Notes: generated by a model not told the origin, from the letters alone. DNA of 26,008 nucleotides from an uncultured Bacilli bacterium (GCA_934120265.1 CAKOTU010000015.1:1-26008), one strand, 5' to 3'. Shown: positions 12,015 to 20,164, numbered from the stretch's first letter. A program made the numbers and translations.

Positions 12015-14822
12015 ATGGATAAAATTATTGTAAAAGGTGCTAGAGAAAATAACTTAAAGAATGTTTCAATAGAACTTCCTAAAAATAAACTTATTGTTAT
12101 GACTGGAGTAAGTGGAAGTGGTAAAAGTAGTTTAGCTTTTGACACTATTTATGCAGAAGGTCAAAGAAGATATGTAGAAAGTTTAAGCGCTTATGCTCGT
12201 CAATTTTTAGGTGGTAGTGATAAACCAGATGTCGATTCAATCGAGGGTTTATCTCCGGCTATTAGTATTGATCAAAAAACAACTAGTAAAAATCCACGTA
12301 GTACGGTTGGAACAGTGACAGAAATTTATGATTATTTAAGATTGTTATATGCTAGAATTGGTATTCCTTATTGTCCAATTCACAATAAGCCTATTAGTAG
12401 TCAGAGCGTAGAAGAAATGACTAATCAAGTTTTAAAGTTAGAATTAAATACCAAAATTAAAGTGTTAAGTCCTATTGTATATGGAGAAAAGGGAACACAG
12501 GTGGCTACTTTTGATAAACTAAGAAAAGAAGGCTATGCTAGAGTAAAAGTAGATGGTGAAGAATACGATTTATTTGATGAAATTGTGCTAGATAAAAATA
12601 AAAAGCATAATATATTTGTTATTGTAGATAGATTAGTTATTAAAGAGGATGTTAGAAGTCGTTTGTATGAAGCGATTGAAACTGCTTCTAAATTATCTCG
12701 TGGTAAGGTAGTAATTGATGTTATTGGTCACGAGGAGATCGTTATGAGTGAATCATATGCCTGCCCAGATTGTGATTTTTCACTTCCAGAATTAGAACCA
12801 AGAATGTTTAGTTTTAATGCTCCTTATGGGGCTTGCCCAGAATGTAAAGGTCTTGGAATCAAACAAAAAATAGATATTGATTTAATTATTCCGGATGATA
12901 GTTTGAGTATCAACGATGGCGCTATTAAAACATTTAGTGTAGATGATGGTATTTTAACAACGCAAGTTAATACGGTCGCAAAATATTACAATATTGATCT
13001 TGATAAGCCGGTTAAAGATTTAAGTAAAAAAGACTTGGATATTATTTTATACGGGGCTCCAGATTTAATTGAGTTTAACTACGTTTCTAAAAATGGTAAT
13101 ACAAGAAATGCTAAAGATTATTATGAAGGTATTATTACTAATTTAGAAAGAAGATATATAGAAACTAAAAGTAATTGGATTAGAGATTGGATAGAAGGTT
13201 ATATGACAGAATTAGAATGTCCTATGTGTCATGGTTCTAGACTTCATTCTTCTATTCTTTCAGTTAAAATAAATAAGAAGAATATATACGAGGTAACATG
13301 TTTAAGTGTTAAAGATTTATATGAGTTTATTAATAATTTAAAATTAACTGAAGAACAAAAGCAAATAGCTAGTTTAATACTAAAAGAAATTTCTAATAGA
13401 TTGAGTTTCTTAATTAATGTAGGGCTTGAATATTTAACTTTATCTCGTACAGCTGGAACTTTAAGTGGTGGAGAGTTACAACGTATTAGGCTTGCTACTC
13501 AAATTGGTTCAAGATTAACGGGAGTTTTATATGTTTTAGATGAACCTAGTATTGGTCTTCATCAAAGAGATAATGCGAGACTTATTAATTCGCTTTTAGA
13601 GATGCGTGATTTAGGTAATACGTTGATTGTTGTAGAACATGATACTGATACAATGTTAGCAAGTGATTATTTAGTTGATATTGGTCCAGGAGCTGGTCTA
13701 AATGGGGGACAGGTTGTTGCATGTGGAACTCCAGAAGAAGTCATGAAAAATGAAAATAGTTTAACTGGTAGATATCTAACAGGTAAAGAAAAAATAGAAG
13801 TTCCTAAAAAAAGAAGAAAAGGTAACGGTAAATTTTTAGAAATTAAAGGTGCTAAAGAACATAATTTAAAAAATATTAATGTTAAGTTTCCACTTGGTAC
13901 ATTTACTTGTGTAACAGGAGTAAGCGGAAGTGGAAAAAGTAGTTTAGTTAATAGTATCTTATATCGTGTTGTTGCTAATAGCTTATATAAGAGTAAAGAG
14001 AAACCTGGCGTATACAAATCAATCAAAGGTCTTGAAAATATTGATAAGGTTGTTAATATTACACAAGATCCGATTGGAAGAACACCACGTTCTAATCCTT
14101 CAACATACACAGGAGTATTTGATGATATAAGAGATCTATTCGCAACTACAAAAGAAGCTAAAATTAGAGGATATGACAAAGGTAGATTTTCATTTAATGT
14201 TAAAGGTGGAAGATGTGAAGCTTGTTGGGGCGATGGTGTTAAAAAAATAGAGATGCACTTTCTTCCTGATGTTTATGTACCTTGTGAGGTATGTGGTGGT
14301 ACACGTTATAATTCTGAAACACTTGAAGTTAAGTATAAAGGAAAGAGTATATATGATGTTTTAGAAATGCGAGTAGAAGAAGCTCTAGAGTTCTTTGATA
14401 ATGTCCCTAAAATTAAAGCTAAATTACAAATGTTAAAGGATGTTGGTCTTTCTTATGTCAAACTTGGTCAAAGTGCACCAACATTATCAGGTGGAGAAGC
14501 AGGGCGTGTTAAACTTGCTAAAGAGCTTCAAAAACGTCCTACAGGGAAAAGCTTATTTATCTTAGATGAACCTACAACAGGTCTTCATAGTGATGATATC
14601 AAGAAGTTGCTTGTTATTTTAGAGAGAATTGTTGATAATGGAGATACAGTAGTTGTTATTGAACATAACTTAGATGTTATTAAGGTAGCTGATCATATTA
14701 TTGATTTAGGACCTGAAGGTGGAGATGGTGGTGGACAAGTTGTTGCAACTGGTACTCCAGAAGCTGTATCTAAGGTTGAAGAAAGTTATACAGGACAATT
14801 TTTAAAGACTGTTTTAAAATAA
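12015..14822 (+). CDS. uvrA: UvrABC excinuclease subunit A
   Basis: Damage-recognition ATPase of nucleotide excision repair; dimerises and loads UvrB. Full length (935 residues). Two ABC modules: Walker A GVSGSGKSS at 31-39 and 635-643; signatures LSGGELQR (483-490) and LSGGEAGR (824-831); Walker B VLDEPSIGLHQRD and ILDEPTTGLHSDD. Zinc modules: CPDC ... CPEC around residues 252-275 and CEAC ... CEVC near 735-760, the latter with the conserved MHFLPDVYVPCEVC. The second signature has Gly830 where the family nearly always has Gln (AQR), the only unusual key residue. ATG 12015 follows ATGGAGG. uvrB and uvrC are not in the window. No terminator is seen at the 3' end; the pilin 2 promoter begins right after the stop codon. 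Confidence 0.98.
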   Translation: MDKIIVKGARENNLKNVSIELPKNKLIVMTGVSGSGKSSLAFDTIYAEGQRRYVESLSAYARQFLGGSDKPDVDSIEGLSPAISIDQKTTSKNPRSTVGTVTEIYDYLRLLYARIGIPYCPIHNKPISSQSVEEMTNQVLKLELNTKIKVLSPIVYGEKGTQVATFDKLRKEGYARVKVDGEEYDLFDEIVLDKNKKHNIFVIVDRLVIKEDVRSRLYEAIETASKLSRGKVVIDVIGHEEIVMSESYACPDCDFSLPELEPRMFSFNAPYGACPECKGLGIKQKIDIDLIIPDDSLSINDGAIKTFSVDDGILTTQVNTVAKYYNIDLDKPVKDLSKKDLDIILYGAPDLIEFNYVSKNGNTRNAKDYYEGIITNLERRYIETKSNWIRDWIEGYMTELECPMCHGSRLHSSILSVKINKKNIYEVTCLSVKDLYEFINNLKLTEEQKQIASLILKEISNRLSFLINVGLEYLTLSRTAGTLSGGELQRIRLATQIGSRLTGVLYVLDEPSIGLHQRDNARLINSLLEMRDLGNTLIVVEHDTDTMLASDYLVDIGPGAGLNGGQVVACGTPEEVMKNENSLTGRYLTGKEKIEVPKKRRKGNGKFLEIKGAKEHNLKNINVKFPLGTFTCVTGVSGSGKSSLVNSILYRVVANSLYKSKEKPGVYKSIKGLENIDKVVNITQDPIGRTPRSNPSTYTGVFDDIRDLFATTKEAKIRGYDKGRFSFNVKGGRCEACWGDGVKKIEMHFLPDVYVPCEVCGGTRYNSETLEVKYKGKSIYDVLEMRVEEALEFFDNVPKIKAKLQMLKDVGLSYVKLGQSAPTLSGGEAGRVKLAKELQKRPTGKSLFILDEPTTGLHSDDIKKLLVILERIVDNGDTVVVIEHNLDVIKVADHIIDLGPEGGDGGGQVVATGTPEAVSKVEESYTGQFLKTVLK

Positions 14823-14852
14823 TTGACAATAGTAACTATCAAACTGTATAAT
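14823..14852 (+). promoter_or_regulatory. Promoter of pilin 2
   Basis: TTGACA (14823-14828), 18-base spacer, TATAAT (14847-14852) preceded by CTG. The spacer contains the small palindrome ATAGT-A-ACTAT (14829-14839), a possible operator. It abuts the uvrA stop codon. Confidence 0.78.
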
Positions 14853-14886
14853 AAAGGTATAAAGTAAATAGTATAGGAGGTATAGT

Positions 14887-15846
14887 ATGAAAAAGAAGGG
14901 ATTTACTTTAATAGAGTTACTAGCGGTAATAGTAGTATTAGCAATCATTGCTTTAATAGCAACCCCAATAGTAATGAACACAATAAAAAGTGCAAAGAAA
15001 GGAGCAGCAGAAAGATCTGCCGATAGTTATATTCAATCAGTAGAAACAGCAGTTGCAACAGCAAAACTAGATGGAAAAGATATACCAGATGGAACATATA
15101 CAATAGATGAAAATGGAAATTTAACAGGAACCGGATTACCAAATGGAAAACTAGAAATAGATATGAAAGGAAATAAACCAACAGGAGGAACAATAACAAT
15201 AAAGAATGGACAAGTAACAAATGATTCAAAAATGACTGTTGGAGATTATGATGTTGCATATAATGAAGAAAATAAAAAATATGAAGCAACTGAGAAAGGA
15301 ATAACATCATTAATTTGTGACTTAAAAGAAGGAACAAGTCAAACAGTAGGAGCAAAATATACATGTCATTTAGATAGTGATAGAACATTCTATGTATTAG
15401 AAATTTCCGGAGATAATGTAAGCTTGTTAATGGATAGAAACTTCACGGATGATACAGTTTTCCCGACATTATCTTGGTGTATAGATTTTGGAAGCAAAAG
15501 TACATGTAAGAACATAACATCAAAGGAAGAAGAAACTCCACTAAGAAATATCCAAGATATATTTGGGACAAATGTAGAGGTAAGTATTCCATCATATAAT
15601 CAAATATATAAGGCTGCCGGAAATAAGACATCTGAATTTCCAACTTGGTTATATGATTATTTAAATGGTACACAAAATTCAGTATCAGATGTATATGGCT
15701 ATTGGACATCAACTCCCCATGCTTCTGTTTCAACTGCCGCTTGGGATGTTAGCAGTGGTGGTGGGTTGACATCTTATCTTGTAGATAATGATCGCAATAA
15801 TGGTATTCGTCCTGTAATAACGATTTCAAAATCACAATTAGGTTAA
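14887..15846 (+). CDS. Type IV prepilin-like protein 2 with lectin-like C-terminal tip
   Basis: Class III leader MKKKG|FTLIELLAVIVVLAI, Glu at +5, assembly helix to ~residue 45 (KKGAAERSADSYIQSVETA). Core beta region ~60-140 (GLPNGKLEIDMKGNKPTGG, MTVGDYDVAYNEENKKYEAT), nearly the same as in pilins 1 and 3. Distal domain ~140-319 with Cys pairs, ending in YGYWTSTPHAS ... NGIRPVITISKSQLG, the DUF1566/DUF6273-like pattern with the YW-TS and RPV landmarks. Secreted through a type IV pilus-type machine not found here. Codon use is strongly A-ending until ~15700, then T-ending. GGAGG precedes ATG 14887; own promoter and terminator. Tandem with pilin 3. Confidence 0.87.
   Translation: MKKKGFTLIELLAVIVVLAIIALIATPIVMNTIKSAKKGAAERSADSYIQSVETAVATAKLDGKDIPDGTYTIDENGNLTGTGLPNGKLEIDMKGNKPTGGTITIKNGQVTNDSKMTVGDYDVAYNEENKKYEATEKGITSLICDLKEGTSQTVGAKYTCHLDSDRTFYVLEISGDNVSLLMDRNFTDDTVFPTLSWCIDFGSKSTCKNITSKEEETPLRNIQDIFGTNVEVSIPSYNQIYKAAGNKTSEFPTWLYDYLNGTQNSVSDVYGYWTSTPHASVSTAAWDVSSGGGLTSYLVDNDRNNGIRPVITISKSQLG
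15709..15807 (+). other. Putative hypervariable tip block of pilin 2
   Basis: 33 codons between TATTGGACA (15700-15708) and CGTCCTGTAATAAC (from 15808), the partner of 6808-6906 in pilin 1. 26 of 33 codons end in T or C, many of them changed at positions 1 and 2 relative to pilin 1 while keeping the third base (for example CGT/CAT, GAT/GTT, CAT/GGT, ACT/TAT, GAT/CTT). Confidence 0.45.
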
Positions 15847-15847
15847 G

Positions 15848-15876
15848 AGATAAAACTTCAAGTTTTATCTTTTTTT
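15848..15876 (+). terminator. Terminator of pilin 2
   Basis: AGATAAAAC (15848-15856) pairs with GTTTTATCT (15862-15870), loop TTCAA, followed by a T-tract. Confidence 0.88.
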
Positions 15877-15907
15877 GTTGGTGAATGTAAAGTATTATCA
15901 CAAGTTA

Positions 15908-15937
15908 TTGACAACAATAAATACATACTTGTATAAT
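15908..15937 (+). promoter_or_regulatory. Promoter of pilin 3
   Basis: TTGACA (15908-15913), 18-base spacer, TATAAT (15932-15937) preceded by TTG, as in the other pilin promoters. AGAAGG stands before ATG 15970. Confidence 0.78.
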
Positions 15938-15969
15938 TGGAATGTAAAGTAAAGAGTAGAAGGATTTGA

Positions 15970-16852
15970 ATGAAAAAGGAAGGATTTACTTTAATAGAAT
16001 TATTAGCAGTAATAGTAGTATTAGCAATAATCGCGTTAATAACAACCCCAATAGTAATGAGTACAATTAAAAGAGTACAGAAGAGTGCTGCTGAAAGATC
16101 CGCAGAAAGTTATATAGGAGCTGTAGAAACAGTAGTCGCAACCGAAAGACTTGATGGAAATATCTTAGAAGGAGAATATGAAATTACAAGTGATGGAAAT
16201 ATTTGCAGGGATAAAAAAGTAAGCTGTAGTGATAAAGATAAAATAATTATTGATATGAAAGGAACAAAACCAAGTTCAGGTAAGATAACAATATCAAACG
16301 GCAATGCAGAAATATCAGAAAAGATTACAGTAGGTATATTTGATGTAGTATATAACCCAACAACAAAAAGATATGAAGCAACAGAAAAAAGTAGTTCTTC
16401 ATCTGAAAATGGGAATGATTAAACAATAGTATATAGATGGTCAACGGATGCTATAAACATTAATGATGTGTTGGATGAAAGTCAATATACAAAAGATCAA
16501 ACAACACTAGGGAAGAATTATTATTTTAAATATTTTTTGGATGATGAAAATAAAATTTCAAAAGCATATACATGTATTAATTATGATAATGATGAGATTT
16601 GTTTACAAGGTGGAAGCGCAGATTATTATGGTTACGCAGAAGATAAAGCCAACTATACAGGAAATCTATTAGTTTTAAAAAAATGCACAAGACAAAGGAT
16701 TTAGTTGTTATTTTACTGATGATGCAGCTGATGGCTCTTACGGTTCTAATGATTCATATTTTTTAAAAACTGATCCAACAGGCTATGTACGAGCAGCAAT
16801 TTATATGGGTGGCTGTAGTATTAGTAGTGATGGTATAGCAGGTTGTTCATAA
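15970..16852 (+). pseudogene. Type IV prepilin-like protein 3, interrupted by a stop codon and an A7 frameshift
   Basis: The intact first part (15970-16422, 150 codons) encodes MKKEG|FTLIELLAVI, the assembly helix and the shared core (DKIIIDMKGTKPSSG, ITVGIFDVVYNPTTKRYEATEK). A TAA at 16420-16422 then interrupts the frame. The same frame continues without a break (IVYRWSTDAINI ... ACTCINYD-type sequence, LLVLK) to a run of seven A's at 16677-16683. Removing one A restores another open stretch (NAQDKGFSCYFTDD ... MGGCSISSDGIAGCS) ending at TAA 16850-16852. Together this is a full-length pilin with a Cys-rich distal domain different from pilins 1 and 2. Either it is decaying, or a 150-residue short pilin is made, or the A7 tract allows slippage; the stop codon makes the last unlikely alone. 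Promoter and start site are intact. Confidence 0.75.
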
Positions 16853-16869
16853 TTTTTTATAAATTAAAT

Positions 16870-16893
16870 AAAAACGCTTATTAGCGTTTTTTT
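16870..16893 (+). terminator. Terminator of pilin 3
   Basis: AAAAACGCT (16870-16878) pairs with AGCGTTTTT (16883-16891) around TATT, followed by TT. Confidence 0.85.
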
Positions 16894-16896
16894 AAT

Positions 16897-16924
16897 TTGA
16901 CAAAAATATATTTTGTGGTAGGAT
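16897..16924 (+). promoter_or_regulatory. Probable promoter of amidoligase 2
   Basis: TTGACA (16897-16902) is perfect. The -10 is uncertain: TAGGAT (16919-16924) at 16-base spacing, or GATATA at 19. The ribosome-binding site AAGGGG ends at 16946, 6 bases before ATG 16953. Confidence 0.6.
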
Positions 16925-16952
16925 ATACATTACTTAGAAAAAGGGGATTTGT

Positions 16953-17867
16953 ATGAGTATTGGAGAAACAAAAGATCTTATTTTGGAAGCTCGTGAAAGC
17001 GATTTTAAAATGAGAAATATAATAGGTGTAGATCAAAGTGAAACATTTGGTGTTGAAGTAGAATTTGAGGATGTTAAATTAAATAGTATTAAGTACGGAA
17101 GACATTGGGATGTTAAAAAGGATGATACTGTTACTACTTGTGTTGATGGATATGAAGTTGGTGGTGAAGTATCTAGCCCGATATTAAAAGATACAAACGA
17201 ATGTTGGAATGATATAGAACATATATGTAATTATTTGTTAAAAAAAGGAGCTGTTATAACTTCAAATGCAGGAGGTCATATTCATATAGGTTCTCAAGTG
17301 TTAAAAGATAATCCTAACAATATTAGAAAGCTATTAAAATCTTGGGAATTATTTGAGCCTATCATTTATTCATTTTCTAGCGGTAAAGATAAACGCTTGA
17401 GACAAGGTGTTAGTGTTCAAGCAAAACCTATAGCTCCAATATTAAATAGAATTAGAAATAATAAAAGTAGTTATAATAATTATAGAACATACCGTGATTG
17501 GCTTAATTTCTTTAAAAAATACAATCTGATGAAGTTTTATGGAGTTAATTTTGCTAATTATATGGGTAATGAAGAAGATGTTGGTAATACTATTGAAATA
17601 AGATGCCCTAATGGAACTATTGATCCAGTTATATGGCAAAATAATGTTAATTTCTTTATTAAATTTTTTGAAAGTTGTGCTAACGATAATTTTGATGAGG
17701 AATATATAGATTATTTACTATATAGAGCGAAATATACTGAAAAAAATGATTTTGAATTAACAATGGAATTAATAGATTTAATTTTTACAAATAGAATAGA
17801 CAAAATAATGTTTTTAAAACAATATATGAAATTGTTTGACAAAGAGAAGGTATATATAAAAAAATAA
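16953..17867 (+). CDS. Putative amidoligase, stand-alone catalytic domain
   Basis: 304 residues, same Amidoligase_2 family as the gene at 7018-8733 but without its helical N-terminal region. Motifs: GVEVEFE (33-39), GYEVGGEVSSPIL (66-78), AGGHIHIG (106-113) and IEIRCPNGTIDP (214-225), so all metal- and nucleotide-binding blocks are present. Predicted ATP-dependent formation of an amide bond between an amine and a carboxylate; substrate unknown. It ends within the terminator shared with sigK and is convergent with it. Family members often sit in conserved peptide-modification operons; none is visible here. Its G-rich ribosome-binding site resembles those of amidoligase 1, the kinase-like gene and sigK. 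Confidence 0.82.
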   Translation: MSIGETKDLILEARESDFKMRNIIGVDQSETFGVEVEFEDVKLNSIKYGRHWDVKKDDTVTTCVDGYEVGGEVSSPILKDTNECWNDIEHICNYLLKKGAVITSNAGGHIHIGSQVLKDNPNNIRKLLKSWELFEPIIYSFSSGKDKRLRQGVSVQAKPIAPILNRIRNNKSSYNNYRTYRDWLNFFKKYNLMKFYGVNFANYMGNEEDVGNTIEIRCPNGTIDPVIWQNNVNFFIKFFESCANDNFDEEYIDYLLYRAKYTEKNDFELTMELIDLIFTNRIDKIMFLKQYMKLFDKEKVYIKK

Positions 17868-17895
17868 GAATCATTCTGTGTGATTCTTATTTTTT
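17859..17895. terminator. Bidirectional terminator between amidoligase 2 and sigK
   Basis: A 15-bp perfect stem (17859-17873 with 17881-17895) with 7-nt loop TTCTGTG and A/T tracts on both sides. Both genes' stop codons lie in or next to it. Confidence 0.92.
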
Positions 17896-18572
17896 ATGAA
17901 TTCACGTAGCATTTTTGTTAATGCTCTTTTTTCAATTCTAGAAACATAGCTTCTAGAAATTTTTAATTCTTTTGCAATTTCTTTTTGCGTAACTTCGTCT
18001 TGGTTATTTAATCCATAACGTTTAATAACTATTTCTTTTTCTTGTTCAGTTAAAACGTTAAAATATTTTTTTAGTAAGCCTATATTATCTTTGTTATGAA
18101 TATCCATAGCAAAATCCGGTTTAGGTGTTTTTAGAATATCTAAAAAGGTAATTTCATTTCCTTCTTTGTCAAAACCGACAGATTCATTTAAACTTATATT
18201 TTTACTATTTTTCTTATTGTTACGATAATACATCAGAATTTCGTTTTCTATGCATCTTGCACAATAGGTTGTTAGTCTAGTTCCGTGTTTATAAGAATAA
18301 GAATCTATTCCTTTGATAAGACCAATTGTTCCTATACTAATTAAATCATCAACGTCATCTTTTTTGTTGTCGTATTTTTTTACAATATGTGCGACTAACC
18401 TTAGGTTATGTTCAATCAATTTATTTCTAGCATCTTCATCTCCTAATTTGGCTTGTTCTATATATTTTTCTTCTTCTTCGTGTGAAAGAGGATCTGGAAA
18501 TAAATTATTTGAATAGGCAGCAGAAAATAAATATAGGTTTGAAAATAGTTTTTTTAATAGTTTAAGTAACAT
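17871..18572 (-). CDS. sigK: RNA polymerase sporulation sigma factor SigK (pro-form)
   Basis: Late mother-cell sigma factor. 233 residues, close to Bacillus subtilis SigK. The N-terminal ~25 residues are a hydrophobic pro-sequence (LLKKLFSNLYLFSAAYSNN) like that removed by the SpoIVFB protease, followed by the SigK-typical FPDPLSHEEEEKYIE. Region 2: NKLIEHNLRLVAHIVKKY, DDLISIGTIGLIKGIDSY, TTYCARCIENEILMYYR; then DKEGNEITFLDIL. Region 4 has the helix-turn-helix QKEIAKELKISRSYVSRIEKRAL. The gene is uninterrupted (no skin-type element). Stop is TGA. The ribosome-binding site is GGGGTG, 5 bases before ATG. No convincing SigA promoter upstream; a SigE-like -10 (CATATATT) is too close to the ribosome-binding site to call. 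Divergent from the SigH-type promoter that serves the 18692-21269 genes. Confidence 0.95.
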   Translation of the reverse strand: MLLKLLKKLFSNLYLFSAAYSNNLFPDPLSHEEEEKYIEQAKLGDEDARNKLIEHNLRLVAHIVKKYDNKKDDVDDLISIGTIGLIKGIDSYSYKHGTRLTTYCARCIENEILMYYRNNKKNSKNISLNESVGFDKEGNEITFLDILKTPKPDFAMDIHNKDNIGLLKKYFNVLTEQEKEIVIKRYGLNNQDEVTQKEIAKELKISRSYVSRIEKRALTKMLREFIKNKNHTE

Positions 18573-18640
18573 TTTTACACCCCAATAAAATATATGTATT
18601 AAAAGAAAATATTTATTTTGTCCATTATTTTTTTCAAAAA

Positions 18641-18667
18641 AAAGGAAATACAGAAGTTTTGTGGAAT
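18641..18667 (+). promoter_or_regulatory. SigH (Spo0H)-type promoter
   Basis: AAAGGAAAT (18641-18649), 11-base spacer, GTGGAAT (18661-18667) fits the SigH pattern RnAGGAwww-N11/12-RnnGAAT. It closely resembles the Bacillus spoVG promoter as I remember it, including GTGGAAT. No SigA-type boxes compete here. In Bacillus the spoIIA operon is SigH-driven, which fits the downstream spoIIAA-sigF genes. Confidence 0.68.
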
Positions 18668-18691
18668 ATTAGAAGTGAAAGGAGGAAAAGA

Positions 18692-20164
18692 ATGAAAAAA
18701 ATAATGTATGTTTTAGGTATTTTATTATTGTGTAATATTAGTACGGTTAAAGCTTTAGAAAATAATATTTATTATTCTAATTATGGAGAGTGGAGTGATT
18801 ATTCTGAAGATAGTTATAGTAAAACAGAGCTTATGGATGTGGAGGTCGAAAGAAGATATAAGTGGTTTAAAAATAAAGAAAGGGGTGAATATCTTAGTTA
18901 TGATGAAGGAATAAAAATGTATGGCAACGTCGATAAAGACAACTACAAATATAATGATTATAGTGATTGGCAAGAAAGTAGGCCAGAAGTAATTACAGAT
19001 AGAGTTATAGAAACGAAGACAAAATATTTTGTTAAAAAAATTAAACCAATTAAAACTCTTTATATAGTTGGTGGAGACTTTAAAACTGATGAAGTTGATT
19101 TAAATCAGATAGATGTATTTAATAATGGAAAGAAAATTGCTTTTGAATCTATTTGTGGTGACTGTTCAGGGAAATATAAACTTAAAAATAAATCAGGCGT
19201 TTTAATGTTAGAATTAGATGATTTTTATTATTTTGACGATTTAGAAATTATTATAAATTCACCAAATATAAAAAATATAAATTCTATACATTTTTTAGCG
19301 ACAGCATTAAAAGAAAACAACGATGAAGAAGCACTTTTTTATAGATATACATTTAATGGCAGTAAAGACAGTTATATAAATCTAAGTATTTCTGATTTTT
19401 CTAAAGTTAATCCAATCTATGAAGACGGTGTATATTATGACGAATTACCAGCTTTAAGGTTAGATGACTATAAAGAAGAAATAATCTCTTATCGTTATAA
19501 AGATAAGTTATATTATTTTTATAGTTACGATAAAGAATATATAGATGGCTATTTTGAAGAAAAAGATGGTTATGATAAAGATATAAATGATTATTTGGAT
19601 TATTATCGTTATAGAAACAGAGATAAGATAGAATTTAGTGAATACATAGAAATAAATAAACATGATGAATTATTAGACAATTTTATTACTTCTACAACAA
19701 GCTATGAAATAGAAGGTAATATAGATTATACTAAAAATGGCTTATATAATGTTAAAGTAAAAACTTATTTTCTAACAAAAGATATTTTTGTTTTAATAAA
19801 TATAAATGAAAATGAAGAAAATAGTAAAGATGAAAAATTGATTAACGATTATAAAGAATTAGAAAAGAAATATAATAGTTTGTTAGAAGAGAAAAACGAA
19901 GAAAAAACAAATAATGAAGTTATAGATAGTAACAGTTGTAAAGAAGAATTAGAAAAAGTTACATTAAAAAATGATGATAATGAGAAAAAACTGAAACTTA
20001 GTAATCAAGCATATGATTATCTTAATTCATCGTTATTAAAAATAAATAATAATAGTTTTGAATTAGGATTAAGTTGGTATTTGTGGTTGTTATTTTTAAT
20101 ACTTTTATTACTAATTATAATAGTTATGATTTTGAAAAAAAGAAAAACTAAAAACAAATTCTAG
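18692..20164 (+). CDS. Exported, C-terminally membrane-anchored protein of unknown function at the head of the sigF cluster
   Basis: 490 residues from ATG 18692, chosen because AAAGGAGG ends 6 bases before it; the longer frame from GTG-like codons upstream has no such site. Signal peptide 1-21 (cleavage near VKA|LEN). Two copies of a Trp/Tyr module, ~30-60 (YGEWSDY ... VEVERRYKW) and ~88-118 (YSDWQES ... VIETKTKYF), resembling the WSDWS-type repeats of Firmicutes surface proteins. A Tyr/Asp-rich middle region. A predicted coiled coil ~385-455 (NDYKELEKKYNSLLEEKNEE), then one membrane segment (~460-483) and a basic tail KKRKTKNKF. Topology: outside, anchored at the C-terminus. Position behind a SigH-type promoter and directly before spoIIAA-sigF suggests an early sporulation role; this is inference. 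No homologue recognised. Confidence 0.75.
   Translation: MKKIMYVLGILLLCNISTVKALENNIYYSNYGEWSDYSEDSYSKTELMDVEVERRYKWFKNKERGEYLSYDEGIKMYGNVDKDNYKYNDYSDWQESRPEVITDRVIETKTKYFVKKIKPIKTLYIVGGDFKTDEVDLNQIDVFNNGKKIAFESICGDCSGKYKLKNKSGVLMLELDDFYYFDDLEIIINSPNIKNINSIHFLATALKENNDEEALFYRYTFNGSKDSYINLSISDFSKVNPIYEDGVYYDELPALRLDDYKEEIISYRYKDKLYYFYSYDKEYIDGYFEEKDGYDKDINDYLDYYRYRNRDKIEFSEYIEINKHDELLDNFITSTTSYEIEGNIDYTKNGLYNVKVKTYFLTKDIFVLININENEENSKDEKLINDYKELEKKYNSLLEEKNEEKTNNEVIDSNSCKEELEKVTLKNDDNEKKLKLSNQAYDYLNSSLLKINNNSFELGLSWYLWLLFLILLLLIIIVMILKKRKTKNKF

Noticed and set aside
13667..14179. Minus-strand open frame opposite uvrA
   Set aside because: Shadow of the highly conserved uvrA coding frame.
14945..15388. 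Long minus-strand open frames opposite pilin 2 (also 15443-15733)
   Set aside because: Leu/His-rich translations are shadows of A-ending codons in the real gene; no ribosome-binding sites.
16468..16704. Separate small gene starting at TTG 16468
   Set aside because: It is in frame with pilin 3 and continues its sequence; no ribosome-binding site. It is part of the broken pilin.
18589..18618. SigE-like promoter for sigK on the minus strand (ATA core, 15-base spacer, CATATATT)
   Set aside because: The -35 fits poorly and the predicted start would fall inside the GGGGTG ribosome-binding site, leaving almost no leader.
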